Shown in pieces: positions 42,123-54,106 of a stretch of DNA of 64,000 nucleotides. This DNA comes from Coix lacryma-jobi var. lacryma-jobi (Eukaryota > Streptophyta > Magnoliopsida > Poales > Poaceae). A program made the position numbers and the translations under genes. The stretch covers positions 31,461,845-31,525,844 of the forward strand of contig CM019823.1 in the NCBI GenBank assembly GCA_009763385.1, in the 5' to 3' direction. The notes beneath the pieces were generated by a model. The model was not told where the DNA came from. It searched no databases and worked only from the letters and a program-made list of their open reading frames with translations. The stretch's first letter is position 1. Every line of letters starts with the position of its first letter.

Positions 42123-43413
42123 CAAAGGTTCACATTGCAAAGTAGGCTTTGCTCCCGCCTTGGAGCTCTGTTGTCTTACATGAGTGCAGGTTGTGGCAAC
42201 ACCAATAGTACCTGCAGATACAACTTACATATAAAACAACCAGAGATAGAGGCTTGATATAGTTGAATATCCATATAGAAAACTACTAAAAAAATTAAGT
42301 AACATTTTTATAGGAACATAGCAGCATAAAGCAATAAACAAAGTAATCTATATACCTCAACAATATTAAGTAATGCCATTCTATTTTTTGTATGCTTCAA
42401 GTTCAAATGGCGATATTGAGTATGCATACTCTAGAAAATTAGGAGGGATGATCCTGATCTCATACACCTTTCTATGGGCAGTCCTATTTTTATCAAATAA
42501 GGGTGGTCAACAGTCAGGTAAGATGCATGAGCATTGATACTGAAAACATTTGTTGTGGTATCCTTCTTTTAGATGAGGCATTAACATTGTTATCTATTCT
42601 TCCATTAATGTACCTTGTGAGAGGAACAATTCATAGGTAAATGGTTATCGATTCTACTGACGACGACGAAGAGGAATTTCTTGTTCATTCATGTATGGCC
42701 TAACATACTCTCTGAAGAAAATAAGAAAGAGCATGACCCTAACAATGTGCCTTTTATAATAAACTCAGCTATTTCAAATTGCTATTGAGGTTAGGTAAGC
42801 CGTCTGCGACATCCTTGAGCAGCAAAGAAATAAAACCGTGCCTGGGATGCTTCTTGTTTTTGCATTTGGAACTGTGTAGCCATATAGAAAGAAAACATCC
42901 CCTTTAGCACTGCTACCTAAACCACGCCTAAGCATTGAGATAGAATTAAATTAACTAGTGGAGAACGAACCGAGGTAGGTATTGGTTGAGGCAAGGAAAC
43001 AAACAGATGGCGTGCGGCACGAGCATACTCTGTCAACAGCACCGGTAGGAGGTTTTTTTGCTCATGAGCACTCTCGGGTAGGTCACATACGGTATCTCCA
43101 ATGGAAAGAACACGAGATATACATGAATATATATACACATCAATTGAAGAAAAACCAAGGTAAATCACCTGGGGTTGGAGCTCCGAAGACCATGGTGCGT
43201 GGAGGCACACCTACGCTGAGGGAGTGAAAAGGGGGGACAGCGAGCTCGCCGCTACCACCGTCCACTCTATCAGAGGAAGGCAAAGAGTTAGGGAGGGAGA
43301 CTACAGGGAAATGGGGGAGGCGAGGGTACCTTGGCCGCGCCGTTGTGACCGTATCTCGCGCCGCTGGTGCCACAACTCGCACCGCCATCGCCTCTACTCC
43401 CCGGCACCGCGTG
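42123..43413 (-). CDS. Unrecognised minus-strand multi-exon gene or captured gene fragment
   Basis: An ATG at about 43413 opens MAVRVVAPAARDTVTTARP and ends at donor AAG/GTACCC. An acceptor CCCTCAG near 43217 starts a segment encoding VGVPPRTMVFGAPTPG with a donor at 43170. A clean exon at 42211-42123 (acceptor ATCTGCAG, donor GTATGTTG) encodes TIGVATTCTHVRQQSSK and more in one open frame. Further weak exon-like pieces occur near 41150-41200. I recognise no domain. Lying upstream (minus sense) of a Helitron 3' end, in the same orientation, it may be a captured fragment. Confidence 0.35.
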
Positions 43414-43487
43414 CGCTACCGCTGGGCGAGAAGGGAGCCAGGGAGAGGAAGAGGACGAATCTGACATGGAGGCGCGAGGCGCCCAGG

Positions 43488-46303
43488 CGCCGGATCCACG
43501 CGCACCGTGGCCGCAGAGGACGACGAAGAGGAGGCAAAGGCGGCGAGGTGCCCAGGCAGGTGCCGCATGGACGGGCAGGAGTTGGGCGCGGCATCCGCGC
43601 ACGCTGCGGCCAGGGAAGAGCAGGAGATGAGCGGGAGCCGGCATTCGGGCGCGCGGCGGCCGGGAGAGGAAGAGGAGAATTGAAAGGTAGGCGGAGGCGG
43701 CGAGGCGTCGTGAGATTTTCTTTTTTTTCTTTGGCTGACACCGGTACATTTTCAATCAATGAACCAGAGGAGAGGAAACGGAGACTGGCACATCCTCGAC
43801 GCACGTGGCGATGGCCGGTTAGTGAATAGTAGATGAACAGTACGTGAAGCATTCTCCTTGCGCGGATCCTAGGCTGTATATGGGCGCCGGATCCACGCGC
43901 ACCGTGGCCACAGAGGACGACGAAGAGGAGGCAAAGGCGGCGAGGTGCCCAGGCAGGTGCCGCATGGACGAGGCAGGAGTTGGGCGCGGCATCCGCGCAC
44001 GCTGCGGCCAGGGAAGAGCAGGAGATGAGCGGGAGCCGGCATTCGGGCGCGCGGCGGCCGGGAGAGGAAGAGGAGAATTGAAAGGTAGGCGGAGGCGGCG
44101 AGGCGTTGTGAGATTTTCTTTTTTTTTTCTTTGGCGGAGACCCAGGCGGTACATTTTCAATCAATGAACCAGAAGAGAGGAAACAGAGGCTGGCACATGC
44201 ACGAGGCACGTGGCGGCGGCCGGTTAGTGAACAGTAGATGAACAGTACATGAAGCATTCTCCTTGCGCGGATCCTAGGCTGTATATGGGCGCCGGATCCA
44301 CGCGCACCGTGGCCGCAGAGGACGACGAAGAGGAGGCAAAGGCGGCGAGGTGCCCAGGCAGGTGCCGCATGGACGGGCAGGAGTTGGGCGCAGCATCCGC
44401 GCACGCTGCGGCCAGGGAAGAGCAGGAGATGAGCGGGAGCCGGCATTCGGGCGCGCGGCGGCCGGGAGAGGAAGAGGAGAATTGAAAGGTAGGCGGAGGC
44501 GGCGAGGCGTTGTGAGATTTTCTTTTTTTTCTTTGGCTGAGACCCAGGCGGTACATTTTCAATCAATGAACCAAAAGAGAGGAAACGGAGGCTGGCACAT
44601 GCACGAGGCATGTGGCGGCGGCCGGTCAGTGAACAGTAGATAAACAGTACGTGAAGCATTCTCCTTGCGCGGATCCTAGGCTGTATATGGGCGCCGGATC
44701 CACGCGCACCGTGGCCGCAGAGGACGACGAAGAGGAGGCAAAGGCGGCGAGGTGCCCAGGCAGGTGCCGCATGGACGGGCAGGAGTTGGGCGCGGCATCC
44801 GCGCACGCTGCGGCCAGGGAAGAGCAGGAGATGAGCGGGAGCCGGCATTCGGGCGCGCGGCGGCCGGGAGAGGAAGAGGAGGATTGAAATGTAGGCAGAG
44901 GCGGCGAGGCGTTGTGAGATTTTTCTTTTTTTTTCTTTGGCTGAGACCCAGGCGGTACATTTTCAATCAATGAACCAGAAGAGAGGAAACGGAGGCTGGC
45001 ACATGCACGAGGCACGTGGCGGCGGCCGGTTAGTGAACAGTAGATAAACAGTACGTGAAGCATTCTCCTTGCGCGGATCCTAGGCTGTATATGGGCGCCG
45101 GATCCACGCGCACCGTGGCCGCAAAGGACGACGAAGAGGAGGCAAAGGCGGCGAGGTGCCCAGGCAGGTGCCGCATGGACGGGCAGGAGTTGGGCGCGGC
45201 ATCCACGCACGCTGCGGCCAGGGAAGAGCAGGAGATGAGCGGGAGCCGGCATTCGGGCGCGCGGCGGCCGGGAGAGGAAGAGGAGGATTGAAATGTAGGC
45301 AGAGGCGGCGAGGCGTTGTGAGATTTTCTTTTTTTTCTTTGGCTGAGACCCAGGCGGTACATTTTCAATCAATGAACCAGAAGAGAGGAAACGGAGGCTG
45401 GCACATGCACGAGGCACGTGGCGGCGGCCGGTTAGTGAACAGTAGATGAACAGTACGTGAAGCATTCTCCTTGCGCGGATCCTAGGTTGTATATGGGCGC
45501 CGGATCCACGCCCACCGTGGCCGCAGAGGACGACGAAGACGAGGCAAAGGCGGCGAGGTGCCCAGGCAGGTGCCGCATGGACGAGCAGGAGTTGGGCGCG
45601 GCATCCGCACACGCTGCGGCCAGGGAAGAGCAGGAGATGAGCGGGAGCCGGCATTCGGGCGCGCGGCGGCCGGGAGAGGAAGAGGAGGATTGAAATGTAG
45701 GCAGAGGCGGCGAGGCGTTGTGAGATTTTTCTTTTTTTTTCTTTGGCTGAGACCCAGGCGGTACATTTTCAATCAATGAACCAGAAGAGAGGAAACGGAG
45801 GCTGGCACATGCACGAGGCACGTGGCGGCGGCCGGTTAGTGAACAGTAGATGAACAGTACGTGAAGCATTCTCCTTGCGCGGATCCTAGGTTGTATATGG
45901 GCGCCGGATCCACGCGCACCGTGGCCGCAGAGGACGACGAAGAGGAGGCAAAGGCGGCGAGGTGCCCAGGCAGGTGCCGCATGGACGGGCAGGAGTTGGG
46001 CGCGGCATCCGCGCACGCTGCGGCCAGGGAAGAGCAGGAGATGAGCGGGAGCCGGCATTCGGGCGCGCGGCGGCCGGGAGAGGAAGAGGAGGATTGAAAG
46101 GTAGGCGGAGGCGGCGAGGCGTTGTGAGATTTTCTTTTTTTTTCTTTGGCAGAGACCCAGGCGGTACATTTTCGATCAATGAACCAGAAGAGAGGAAACG
46201 GAGGCGGGCACATGCACGAGGCACGTGGCGGCGGCCGGTTAGTGAACAGTAGATGAACAGTCCGTGAAGCATTCTCCTTGCACGGATCCTAGGCTGTATA
46301 TGG
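43488..46303. repeat. Tandem array of a ~403-bp repeat
   Basis: Unit boundaries, taken at GTGAAGCATTCTCCTTGC, fall at 43844, 44249, 44651, 45055, 45457, 45861 and 46264, giving periods of 402-405 bp: six full units plus partial units at both ends. Each unit has a GC-rich half (GCCGGATCCACGCGCACCGT onward) and an A/T-tract half with a T-run of 8-9 bases. The G-box CACGTG lies in a GGCACGTGGC context in most units. Long minus-strand frames of up to 484 codons arise from the repeat and shift frame between units, so I do not call them genes. Confidence 0.95.
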
Positions 46304-46463
46304 ATCTTTATATTATATGTGCAGAGACACTGTGACAATATAAGGACGAGTGGACGACGATTTGGTACTCACGGTGAGATACAAGCAAAGGCGAAGCAAC
46401 TACCAAAGCCAGCTGCTGCTATGTACAGGGGATCGGAGATTCGGAGAGGGGACAGGTCCATCA

Positions 46464-47222
46464 TCATGTTTCACCGCGCGCCGGCTGCTGCCTGGTGCCG
46501 GGCCTCTTGACGACGACGACGGGGCACTTGCAGTTTTGCACGCAGTGGTTGCTGACGCTCCCCAGCAGCGCCCTCTCCAGGAAGCCGTAGCCGTGGCTGC
46601 CCATCACCAGCAAGTCGGCGCCGGCCTTCTCCGCGGCGCCACAGATCACGTCGCGCGGGTCGCCCTTCTCCACGCAGGTCTCAACCCTCACCTGCGATGC
46701 AACCGTGGCAAAATGAAATCCTCCCCTGTTTTCATTGCAGCTGCAGAATCTATTCTAGCGCGGCAGATCAACGTATACGTTGGGGAACGCGGTGCAGATG
46801 CTCTTGGCCTTGGTGACGACGGTGTCGGCCGCGGACGCCATGTACTGGTCCATGCTGTCCATCACCTGCTGCGTCAGGATGTACCCTGCGAACCGCGTGA
46901 TCCGTCGTCGTCACAGGCCGGTGCTCAATCAGTCGATCATCAGGGACGAACAACAGCTGACGCCAAGAAGAAGAAGAATCGTATGTATCATCGTCATCTC
47001 ACCGGCGCCGTCGATGGAGGGGTAGTAGAACGGGCGCGGGGAGCGGGCGTGGACGAGCACCACGGCGGGGGCCGGCGCCGCGGCGGCCTGGGCCGTGGAG
47101 ACGACGTTGGAGAGGCACCAGGAGAGCGCGTGCATGCTCTCCTCGCTCTCGTCCACCGCCACCACCACGCGCCGCGGGGACGACGCACAGGCAACAGCGG
47201 CTCCTCCTCCGGTCACCTCCAT
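46464..47222 (-). CDS. Universal stress protein, three exons
   Basis: The exons 47222-47003, 46885-46779 and 46691-46464 join in phase to 184 codons, with GT/AG at both introns. The UspA fold is clear: RRVVVAVDESEESMHAL at the first strand and loop, VVLVHAR at the second strand, YILTQQVMDSMDQYM in the helix, and the ATP-binding signature G-2x-G-9x-G-S in GSHGYGFLERALLGS, ending CPVVVVKRP. USPs are small cytosolic or nuclear nucleotide-binding proteins linked to hypoxia, drought and other stress. The 403-bp array lies about 160 bp past its 3' end. It is not in an operon-like arrangement. Confidence 0.93.
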
Positions 47223-48305
47223 GGATCACCCGATATCAGTTGTTCTTGCTGGCAAGAGTACTCAGCTGTCCCTGCACTCTCTATAGGACTTGTGTCCCTG
47301 TACTCGGCGAGCCAATGCAGAGCACTCTACTAGTACTCCTATAGGAGAAGATGACGTGGTAGCTTGGGATGTGACAAGGCTGTCTTTTACTGTCGCAGTC
47401 TTGATCAGGGCTGTGTGCTCTATCTGCATGAGACAGGTTCGGATAAGGGAACGAGGGCGTGATGGGCCCCCAGGTTGGCCCATTGGCTGGGCACACGCCC
47501 ATATACCACGTTCTACTCGCGCGCGGTTTCTGCCGCGAGCGGGAACGTAGGAAAGGGACACTTGGCATTCACTCTGAAAGTACTCACACTTCCAAAATAA
47601 ATATATATATCTCGTATTTTTAGAAATTAGTTTTTTTTTAATTTAATTATTAATACAAAAATTAGTATCAATATTTAAATATTTATATCTCTAAATAAAT
47701 TATTACAAAAATATAATTTATATTCAATCTAATATACTTATTATATATTAGTTATATTTTTTGTAAATTTAGTTAAAAGACAAAAAAAATTGTCTTCTCA
47801 TAGCTGTGCGTCTTATTTTGAAACGGAAGTGTACGCTTGGATCTATCTGAAGACCAAGTGAAAATATCTACCATCACTTCTGAATTCCGAATCGATTGCT
47901 ACTAGTACAGAACTACTGTTCTTGCGATCTTATCCACTCCTCCTGGGCATCTTCGATCCGTTGCCGGATGGAAAGCTTGTGCGAGGGAAAAGCCTAGGCC
48001 TTGATTTCTTTCTCATAATAAACGCTTGGTATCCAGACTGAATGGTAATGGTAATCTGTCTGAGGTCACCGCTGAATGCAAGCAATGCTATTTCCAGATA
48101 TGAAAGAGGAGAAAATTCGGCCCGCATCAAACGGCCCAGAAGGCCAAAAAGGGAAAGAGGGCCCATCCGGAAGGAAGAGACATCATTCCTGACTTCCTGT
48201 CCGAGGCTGACGACCACCCACCCTACATAAGCTGTGCGTCGGCGGCGAGCCGCCGGCAGCTAGAACTCCGGGACTTATCATTCCGTGCCGCGCGTGCTAC
48301 TGCAG
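47223..48305. other. Divergent intergenic region between USP and DUF455 genes
   Basis: It holds both promoters, which face away from each other. A very AT-rich block at 47590-47850 starts CACACTTCCAAAATAAATA and ends TTATTTTGAAACGGAAG in inverse fashion, resembling a decayed Stowaway-type MITE. No gene is visible. Confidence 0.45.
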
Positions 48306-51071
48306 ATGGAGGCTAGTACGGACGACGCCAGCGGTGAACTCGCCGTCTCCAGCGGCGGCGCGGCCTGCCAGGAACCTCCCAAGACGCTGGTTGACTGGGC
48401 GCTGGAGATCCTCTCCACGGCCGACCCGGACGAGAAGGCCCGCCTCGGGGACCTCGCCGCGTCGCGGTGGCTGCGCGGCGACATCCCGCTCCCTTACGAC
48501 CCGTCCTGCCCCGCGCGCCCGCCGCCCGACCGCCCCGCCCGGAGCGCCGAGGTGCGGCTGCTCCCGCCGTCGCGGATGCCCAAGCTGGGCAAGGGCGGCA
48601 GCGCGCAGAGCCGGCTCGCGATGCTCCACTCGCTGGCGCACACCGAGAGCTGGGCCGTCGACCTCTCCTGGGACATCGTCGCCCGCTTCGGCGCCGCGAT
48701 GCGGATGCCCCGCGCCTTCTTCGACGACTTCGCGCGCGTCGCGCAGGACGAGGGGAGGCACTACACCGTGCTCTCGGCGCGGCTCAGGGACCTCGGCTCG
48801 CACTACGGCGCCCTCCCGGCGCACGACGGGCTGTGGGACTCGGCGATGCGCACCGCGCATAGCCTCCTCGCGCGCCTCGCCGTCGAGCACTGTGTCCACG
48901 AGGTGAGGAGCAATGCCCTTTGCAATACATGCATTTATTCAATTCAGGCACTATTGGTCCCAACACATTAATCTGCATTTCTTTGCCAAATCATATTAGT
49001 CCTGGTACGAGTGTGGTCGATGTTCGTCTTTTCCAACTTTGGTTTTGACGAAACATGAAGAGAATCCTCTACTGATGATTTCATTATATATAATAAACCT
49101 GTATAGGGACCTAAAAAAGAAAAGAAAAAATGTATACAAAAGAGAATGGAAAAAACACAAAAGAACAAAACTAAGAAGAGGATATAGCCAACTTCTAAGA
49201 AGATATTCTTAGAAGTCTTGGCCATAAGAACAATCAACTCTAATTCATTGTTGAGGCCTTGTTTGGATCTAGGGATTCACATTAATCCACATGTGTTGGG
49301 GTTAGATTGAAGTGGAACTTGAGCTAAATTCCATACCAATCCACCCCAACACATGTGGATTGAGGTGAATCCAACAACGTCCGAACAATCCTGGAATTAT
49401 TTCTTCCACCTGGCCACTGTCAAAATTGACACCATTTCGGTGTGCCCAGATCGTCCATGCTGCCACAATGAAGGTCTCCTAAATAAGATTTGTAAGGCTA
49501 ATGTTCCTTCAAATTAGAAAGGTTGAAGAATAGGAAGGAAAACTTACTGGACTACTTCATTTTTCTATCCATTCAAACATTTCCTGAAGTTAGCAAGAGC
49601 AATTGGGGATGGAATTATCAGCAGACTCTATTATTGGTCATCAACTGAGCATTGTAATTAAAAAATGAGCTATGATTTTGATGCAATAAAATGAGCTACC
49701 CTGCCACACTCCTTGGGATCTCTTAGTGATTGGTCATCGACTGAGCATTGTAATTAAAAAAAATCAAGATCAAAGGTTTGATTGGCCATTGGCCACAAAG
49801 CTATTGAACTCATGTGATTTAATGTTCTGAGGTTTTGATAGCATAAATGTAACTTCTTTATTTGTACTGACAGACAATTAATTATGCAAGTGAATGCAAT
49901 TTTATACTCCGTTCATTCAAAATCATAAGCTGTTCTGGCTTTTGTAGGTACATAGCTTTTGCTACGCTCCTAGATATACATTATGTCTTGATATAAGTAA
50001 AAGTTATGTACCTAGAAAAGCCTGGACGACTTACAATTTGGAACAGAGAGAGTAATTGATATGGTTATTGGACATACCGACATAGGATATGATATGAAAA
50101 CAGATATCCTCTTGGGGGAACAATTTGCAGTTTCTTCTCTAAACTTACAAAGACATTTTTTCCAGATCTTTAACTGTTTTTTCTGCACTTATAAATGTTT
50201 TCTTAGGCTTATTGCCCATCAGATGCTCATGCGAGGCTCATTGTGATCACTTAAGTGGTCGGCAGATTTATGGGGCTGCAGTTATCTGAGTTACATGAAG
50301 GATATCATTTAGCTGCACTGCCCATGATAAACTCTTATTTATCACATGTACACATGAATAACTAATAAGTTTTTCTTGAACTGGGTTTTCCCACTTCTAT
50401 TTATTTAACATCAGAAATCAGCAGTTTCAGACGAATAACCAACTAATAAATGTTAATTTGGAATTCAGGCTAGGGGATTAGATGTCCTTCCAACAACCAT
50501 ATCAAGATTCCGAGCAGGTGGCGATGAACAAACAGCGAAACTGCTAGAAGATGTTATTTATCCCGAAGAGGTAACACATTGCGCGGCTGGTGTTAGATGG
50601 TTCAGATACCTGTGCCTTAGGTCCCACAGTGATCACCCAACCTCATATTCAGTTCCTCAACTGGAACCCCATTTATCTGGGCTGCCTGGGGATGGTACTG
50701 CTGATGGTAAGACAGCTCGGCAGGGTGAAGATGAATCTATATCCATACTGGCGAAAGACGTTAACAGTGATGACAAGATGGTCCAACAGGTGGAAGATGA
50801 ACTGCCATCCAGGGTTGCACAAGATGCTAAGAGTCAAGTTAAGGCGACCGAACACGTGGAGGATGGATTGGCCAAGTGCAAACTTGATGACAGTATTGAC
50901 AAAGACGAAGAGGCAGTCATTAGGACTTTCCACGGGGTTGTAAGAGAATATTTCCGGGGACCTCTGAAGCCTCCCTTCAACACGGAGGCGAGGAAAGCTG
51001 CCGGCTTCGCGCCTGCCTGGTATGAACCCCTGGCAGTGAAGGTGGCATGTGTAGGAGAGACAATCGAGTGA
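48306..51071 (+). CDS. DUF455 family ferritin-like protein, two exons
   Basis: Exon 1 48306-48902 and exon 2 50469-51071 join in phase 0 to 399 codons, with donor GAG/GTGAGG and acceptor ATTCAG. The product matches the DUF455 family, a ferritin-like, probably di-iron fold related to MiaE-type hydroxylases. Likely metal ligands are visible in order: HTES (about residue 117), QDEGRHY (about 148), VEHCVHE (about 195) and the EExxH of YPEEVTHCAAG (about 235). The C-terminus has the family PPFNTEARKAAGFAPAWY block. Between them lies an acidic, poorly conserved insert of about 80 residues. The start is set by the only upstream in-frame ATG. The substrate is unknown. Two MITEs sit in the 1.6-kb intron. 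Confidence 0.88.
49253..49390. mobile_element. Foldback MITE in the DUF455 intron
   Basis: AATCCACATGTGTTGGGGT on the left recurs inverted on the right, and the outer ends read TTGTTTGGAT and, inverted, TTGTTCGGAC. About 138 bp form one long imperfect hairpin. Confidence 0.75.
49907..50052. mobile_element. Stowaway MITE in the DUF455 intron
   Basis: CTCCGTTCATTCAAAATCAT at the left matches inversely the right end ATTTGGAACAGAGAGAG. TA flanks both sides. Inner arms AGCTGTTCTGGCTTTT and AAAAGCCTGGACGACTT also pair. Confidence 0.75.
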
Positions 51072-51345
51072 TGAATTGCACTGTTGTTGTACCAGTATCT
51101 GTGCTATGTGGCAGCTAGGCTGGAAGCCTGGAAGGCATATTTGAATATTTGATGCGGCTACTGTTCCAGTTCCATTTGTTTAGCAGATAGGCAGTGCTGA
51201 GCTTTTTTTTATCATATTTGTTTGCAAATTGCAATGGAGAAGCATGAACCTATCTGAGTATCGCTTATTGTTACCCCCTGCAAACTTTATTTGGTTCATG
51301 GAACTTTCTGTCCAGTTCTTTCGGTCGGACTCCGCATCAGGCAAA

Positions 51346-51376
51346 CTAGCACTGTTGGCGCGCTGTGCCGCGCCCG
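51346..51376 (-). mobile_element. Second Helitron 3' terminus
   Basis: On the minus strand, hairpin GGCGCGGCACAGCGCGCC, seven bases, CTAG, then T. The layout is the same as at 40479 with a different loop. The body would extend to higher coordinates and may include the unrecognised minus-strand gene pieces up to about 54.1 kb. The 5' end was not found. Confidence 0.65.
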
Positions 51377-52440
51377 CTTCGGTTCTATGCCGATGGGTAT
51401 TGTGGCAAGTAGGCTGTTGTTTGCACATGTGAGATCCTAAATAACTTCATGATTCACAAACACAATTAAATTAAAAATAAGTGTTTCATATTTACATATA
51501 TAGCTTAGGGAAGGAACATGGTTTCTGAACACAAGAGCAACGAAAATTTTTGCATAAATAACACATATGAACTACCGAGACATCAGTTCATTACAATTTT
51601 GAAGGATTACAGGAAATATGGTGAGTCTTTGGACTGGGCATGTAGGAAAAAATTCATATAAGACCAGGTCTGTTCCTCATTAACAACATGTTGATGTTGG
51701 GTTATCCATTTCGACCTCCCATTTGGCCATGTCACGATGAATACTATCCTCTCATATGCCAATTTGAGTACCTTCTTTGTGTGGTTGTTCTGCACAAAGA
51801 GAAACGTAACAATGAGTGAATGACAACTCTTAACTGTCCAAAGTATGCCAAACAGAGTACCTTCTCAGAAAGGTTAGTCTTCACAAATTAATCATTATCT
51901 TACAATTCAAAAGCAAAGGTTGGTCTCACTCTAATAGGATTATCTAATGTTTATACATTAAATCACATCTAAAAGGAATCCCTAAATTTAACATTCTTCA
52001 GGTAGTCAATATATATGCCAGATTCGTCCTAATGCAAACAAAAAGTTGAAGTGGTTGTCTATAAGATCAATGAGGGAGAAAACAAACTGGTATTTGGGTT
52101 TAATTCCTTTTATATGGGAAGACTTCTTTTGGAAAAAAGAAGATAAATTTCCAAGATGATGCAATGCCTTATTGTAGCACGAGAGGTTATCTGCTATACA
52201 GAGGAATGGTGATGGATTGATAGAAGTAGTGCTTGGGTTGGCAACGATGTTCAATTAGATGCCATTTCAGACCATAGGCTTTGTTGGCCTGTCTAACATT
52301 TTTTTTTTTTGCGACGCTAACATTAATTTATTTTGCAGAGATGGCAATCGTATTGCTAAACTCATAGGAGCTAACATGTAAAGAGAGGATGAAGCATGGT
52401 TAGAGTGGCTAGCGTACCATAAGGATGGGTTGTGCATAAG
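51377..52440. other. Probable Helitron interior, unresolved
   Basis: Mostly AT-rich. A minus-strand open segment at 51795-51607, preceded by acceptor TTGTGCAG, reads LAYERIVFIVTWPNGRSKW and ends in a stop. It could be an exon of a captured gene but was not recognised. Confidence 0.3.
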
Positions 52441-53560
52441 CAAATAATTAGTTGGCACAAAATAGGACAACAGAACAATCCATTATTTGATTTAAACATC
52501 AGAAAAAACACAACTGTGTTATGTAATCAAGATTTCGTGAAGAAAAGATCTGCTAGGTTGTGTCAACCATATATATCTGAATGTCCAAATTTGTGCTAAC
52601 ATATTCTTAATTTGTGGGCTACAGATTAAGAATATAGCATGCTAACACTCGGCCAAGCCTTGCCTTAGAACTGAAAATATCCTCGCCAACACTCACCTCC
52701 TCAAAAATGCATTGAAACGAAATGAACTACTCCGTATGCAATTACGAAGCATTATAAACACTAAAGTTCAGAATATTTAAACACAAAATTCTTTTATCAA
52801 GGAAATTTGTTGGGTTAAGCTCTATTTTTTTGCAAGGAAATGACAACACACTGTCATGAGCAGGGGTTCACCAATTCCTCTGACTGAAATTTGAGCAAAT
52901 ACCTTCAGGACGTTTGAAGAAGGCTAACCTTAATCCATTAGCCCATCTGCATTAGCAGCCTGCAAAATTCGCAGATACATAGATAAGCAAATAATTAGTT
53001 GGCACAAAATAGTACAACAGAACAAACCATTATTTGATTTAAATATATGAGAAAAGACAACTGTGTTATATAGTCAGAAATTCATGGGGAAAAGATCTGC
53101 TAGGTTGAGTCAGCCATATATATCTGAATGTCCAAAATTTACGCTAACAAAATTCTTAATTTGTGGGCTATAGATTAAGAATATAGCATGCTGACACTTG
53201 GGCAAGCCTTGCCATTAGAACTGAAAATATCCTCGCCAACACTCACCTCCTCCAAAATGCTTTCAAACCAATTGAAGCACTGTATATGCAATTATGAAGC
53301 ATTACGAACATTAAAGTTCAGAATATTTAAACACAAAATTCTTTTATCAAGGAAATTCGGTGGGTTAAGCTCTATTTATTTTTTTTGCAAGGAAATAACA
53401 ACACATTGTCATAAGCAAGGGTTCCTCAATCCTCACCGTGGCCCAAAATAGCCAATTCCTGTTACTGAAATTTGAGCAAAGACCTTCAGGGCGTTTGACG
53501 AAGGATAATAACCTTAATCCATCAGCCCATCTGCATTAGCAGGCTGCAAAATTCAAAGAT
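52441..53560. repeat. 547-bp tandem duplication
   Basis: Copy 1 (52441-52987) and copy 2 (52988-about 53560) both start CAAATAATTAGTTGGCACAA and share nearly all landmarks in order, with scattered substitutions and small indels. Each copy ends with the same exon-like minus-strand segment: an acceptor AATTTTGCAG, then about ten codons (ANADGLMD) and a stop. Confidence 0.9.
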
Positions 53561-53803
53561 ATATAGGTTCAAGTAGCAATCAACAAAGAGATCCCAAAAT
53601 CGCATCAAACGGTAGTTATATGCAGTCATGCTCAACAGATATGTTCCTGCAAATCCAGTAGATGGTTGTGAGGTCCACTGCGTCGGGCACCCAATAGGAG
53701 CCATGAGCCGCCATAATAGGTAGAAGCATAGATTAAGAACTAAATCAGTGAGAGGACCTTGGTTAGAGAACAAACCAAATCAGAGAGAGAGAGAGGAGGG
53801 CAC

Positions 53804-54106
53804 CTTGGTCGGAGGACGCCTGATGTGGAGACCACCACGATGGCAGCAGTGATGCGGATGCGGATGCGGAAGGAGAAAGGTCTCCTGGAAGTTTCGGCGG
53901 CCGTGCCGGCGTGCCCTGCTGCTGCTCGTGGAGAGGATGGGAGGAGAGGGAGAGCGGTTGTTGATTGGAGTAGGTGCAGCGGCGGCGGCGGCGGAGATCT
54001 GCGAGATGGATTGGGACTTGGGAAGTTGGGAGGGAGAAGGGATTGAGCGAAGGCGCGAGGAAGGAAAAGGAGGTGCGCTCGTATAAAGAAAAGGAGGTGT
54101 TGCCAT
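53804..54106 (-). CDS. First exon of an unrecognised minus-strand gene, possibly with plastid transit peptide
   Basis: The ATG at 54106 opens MATPPFLYTSAPPFPSSRLR followed by Ser/Pro/Arg-rich, low-acid sequence, as in chloroplast transit peptides. The exon ends after 101 codons at donor AAG/GTGCCC. A CTTTATAC motif just downstream of the ATG means the transcript may instead start later and this part be 5' UTR. Downstream exons are unclear; a terminal-exon-like piece occurs twice in the adjacent duplication. No catalytic domain is visible. Confidence 0.35.

Noticed and set aside
43394..46169. Minus-strand frames of up to 484 codons across the 403-bp array
   Set aside because: Repeat periods of 402-405 bp shift the frame between units, the peptides are low-complexity and repetitive, and no start or domain is recognisable.
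46350..47333. 327-codon plus-strand frame over the USP gene
   Set aside because: Antisense to three well-supported USP exons with correct splice sites.
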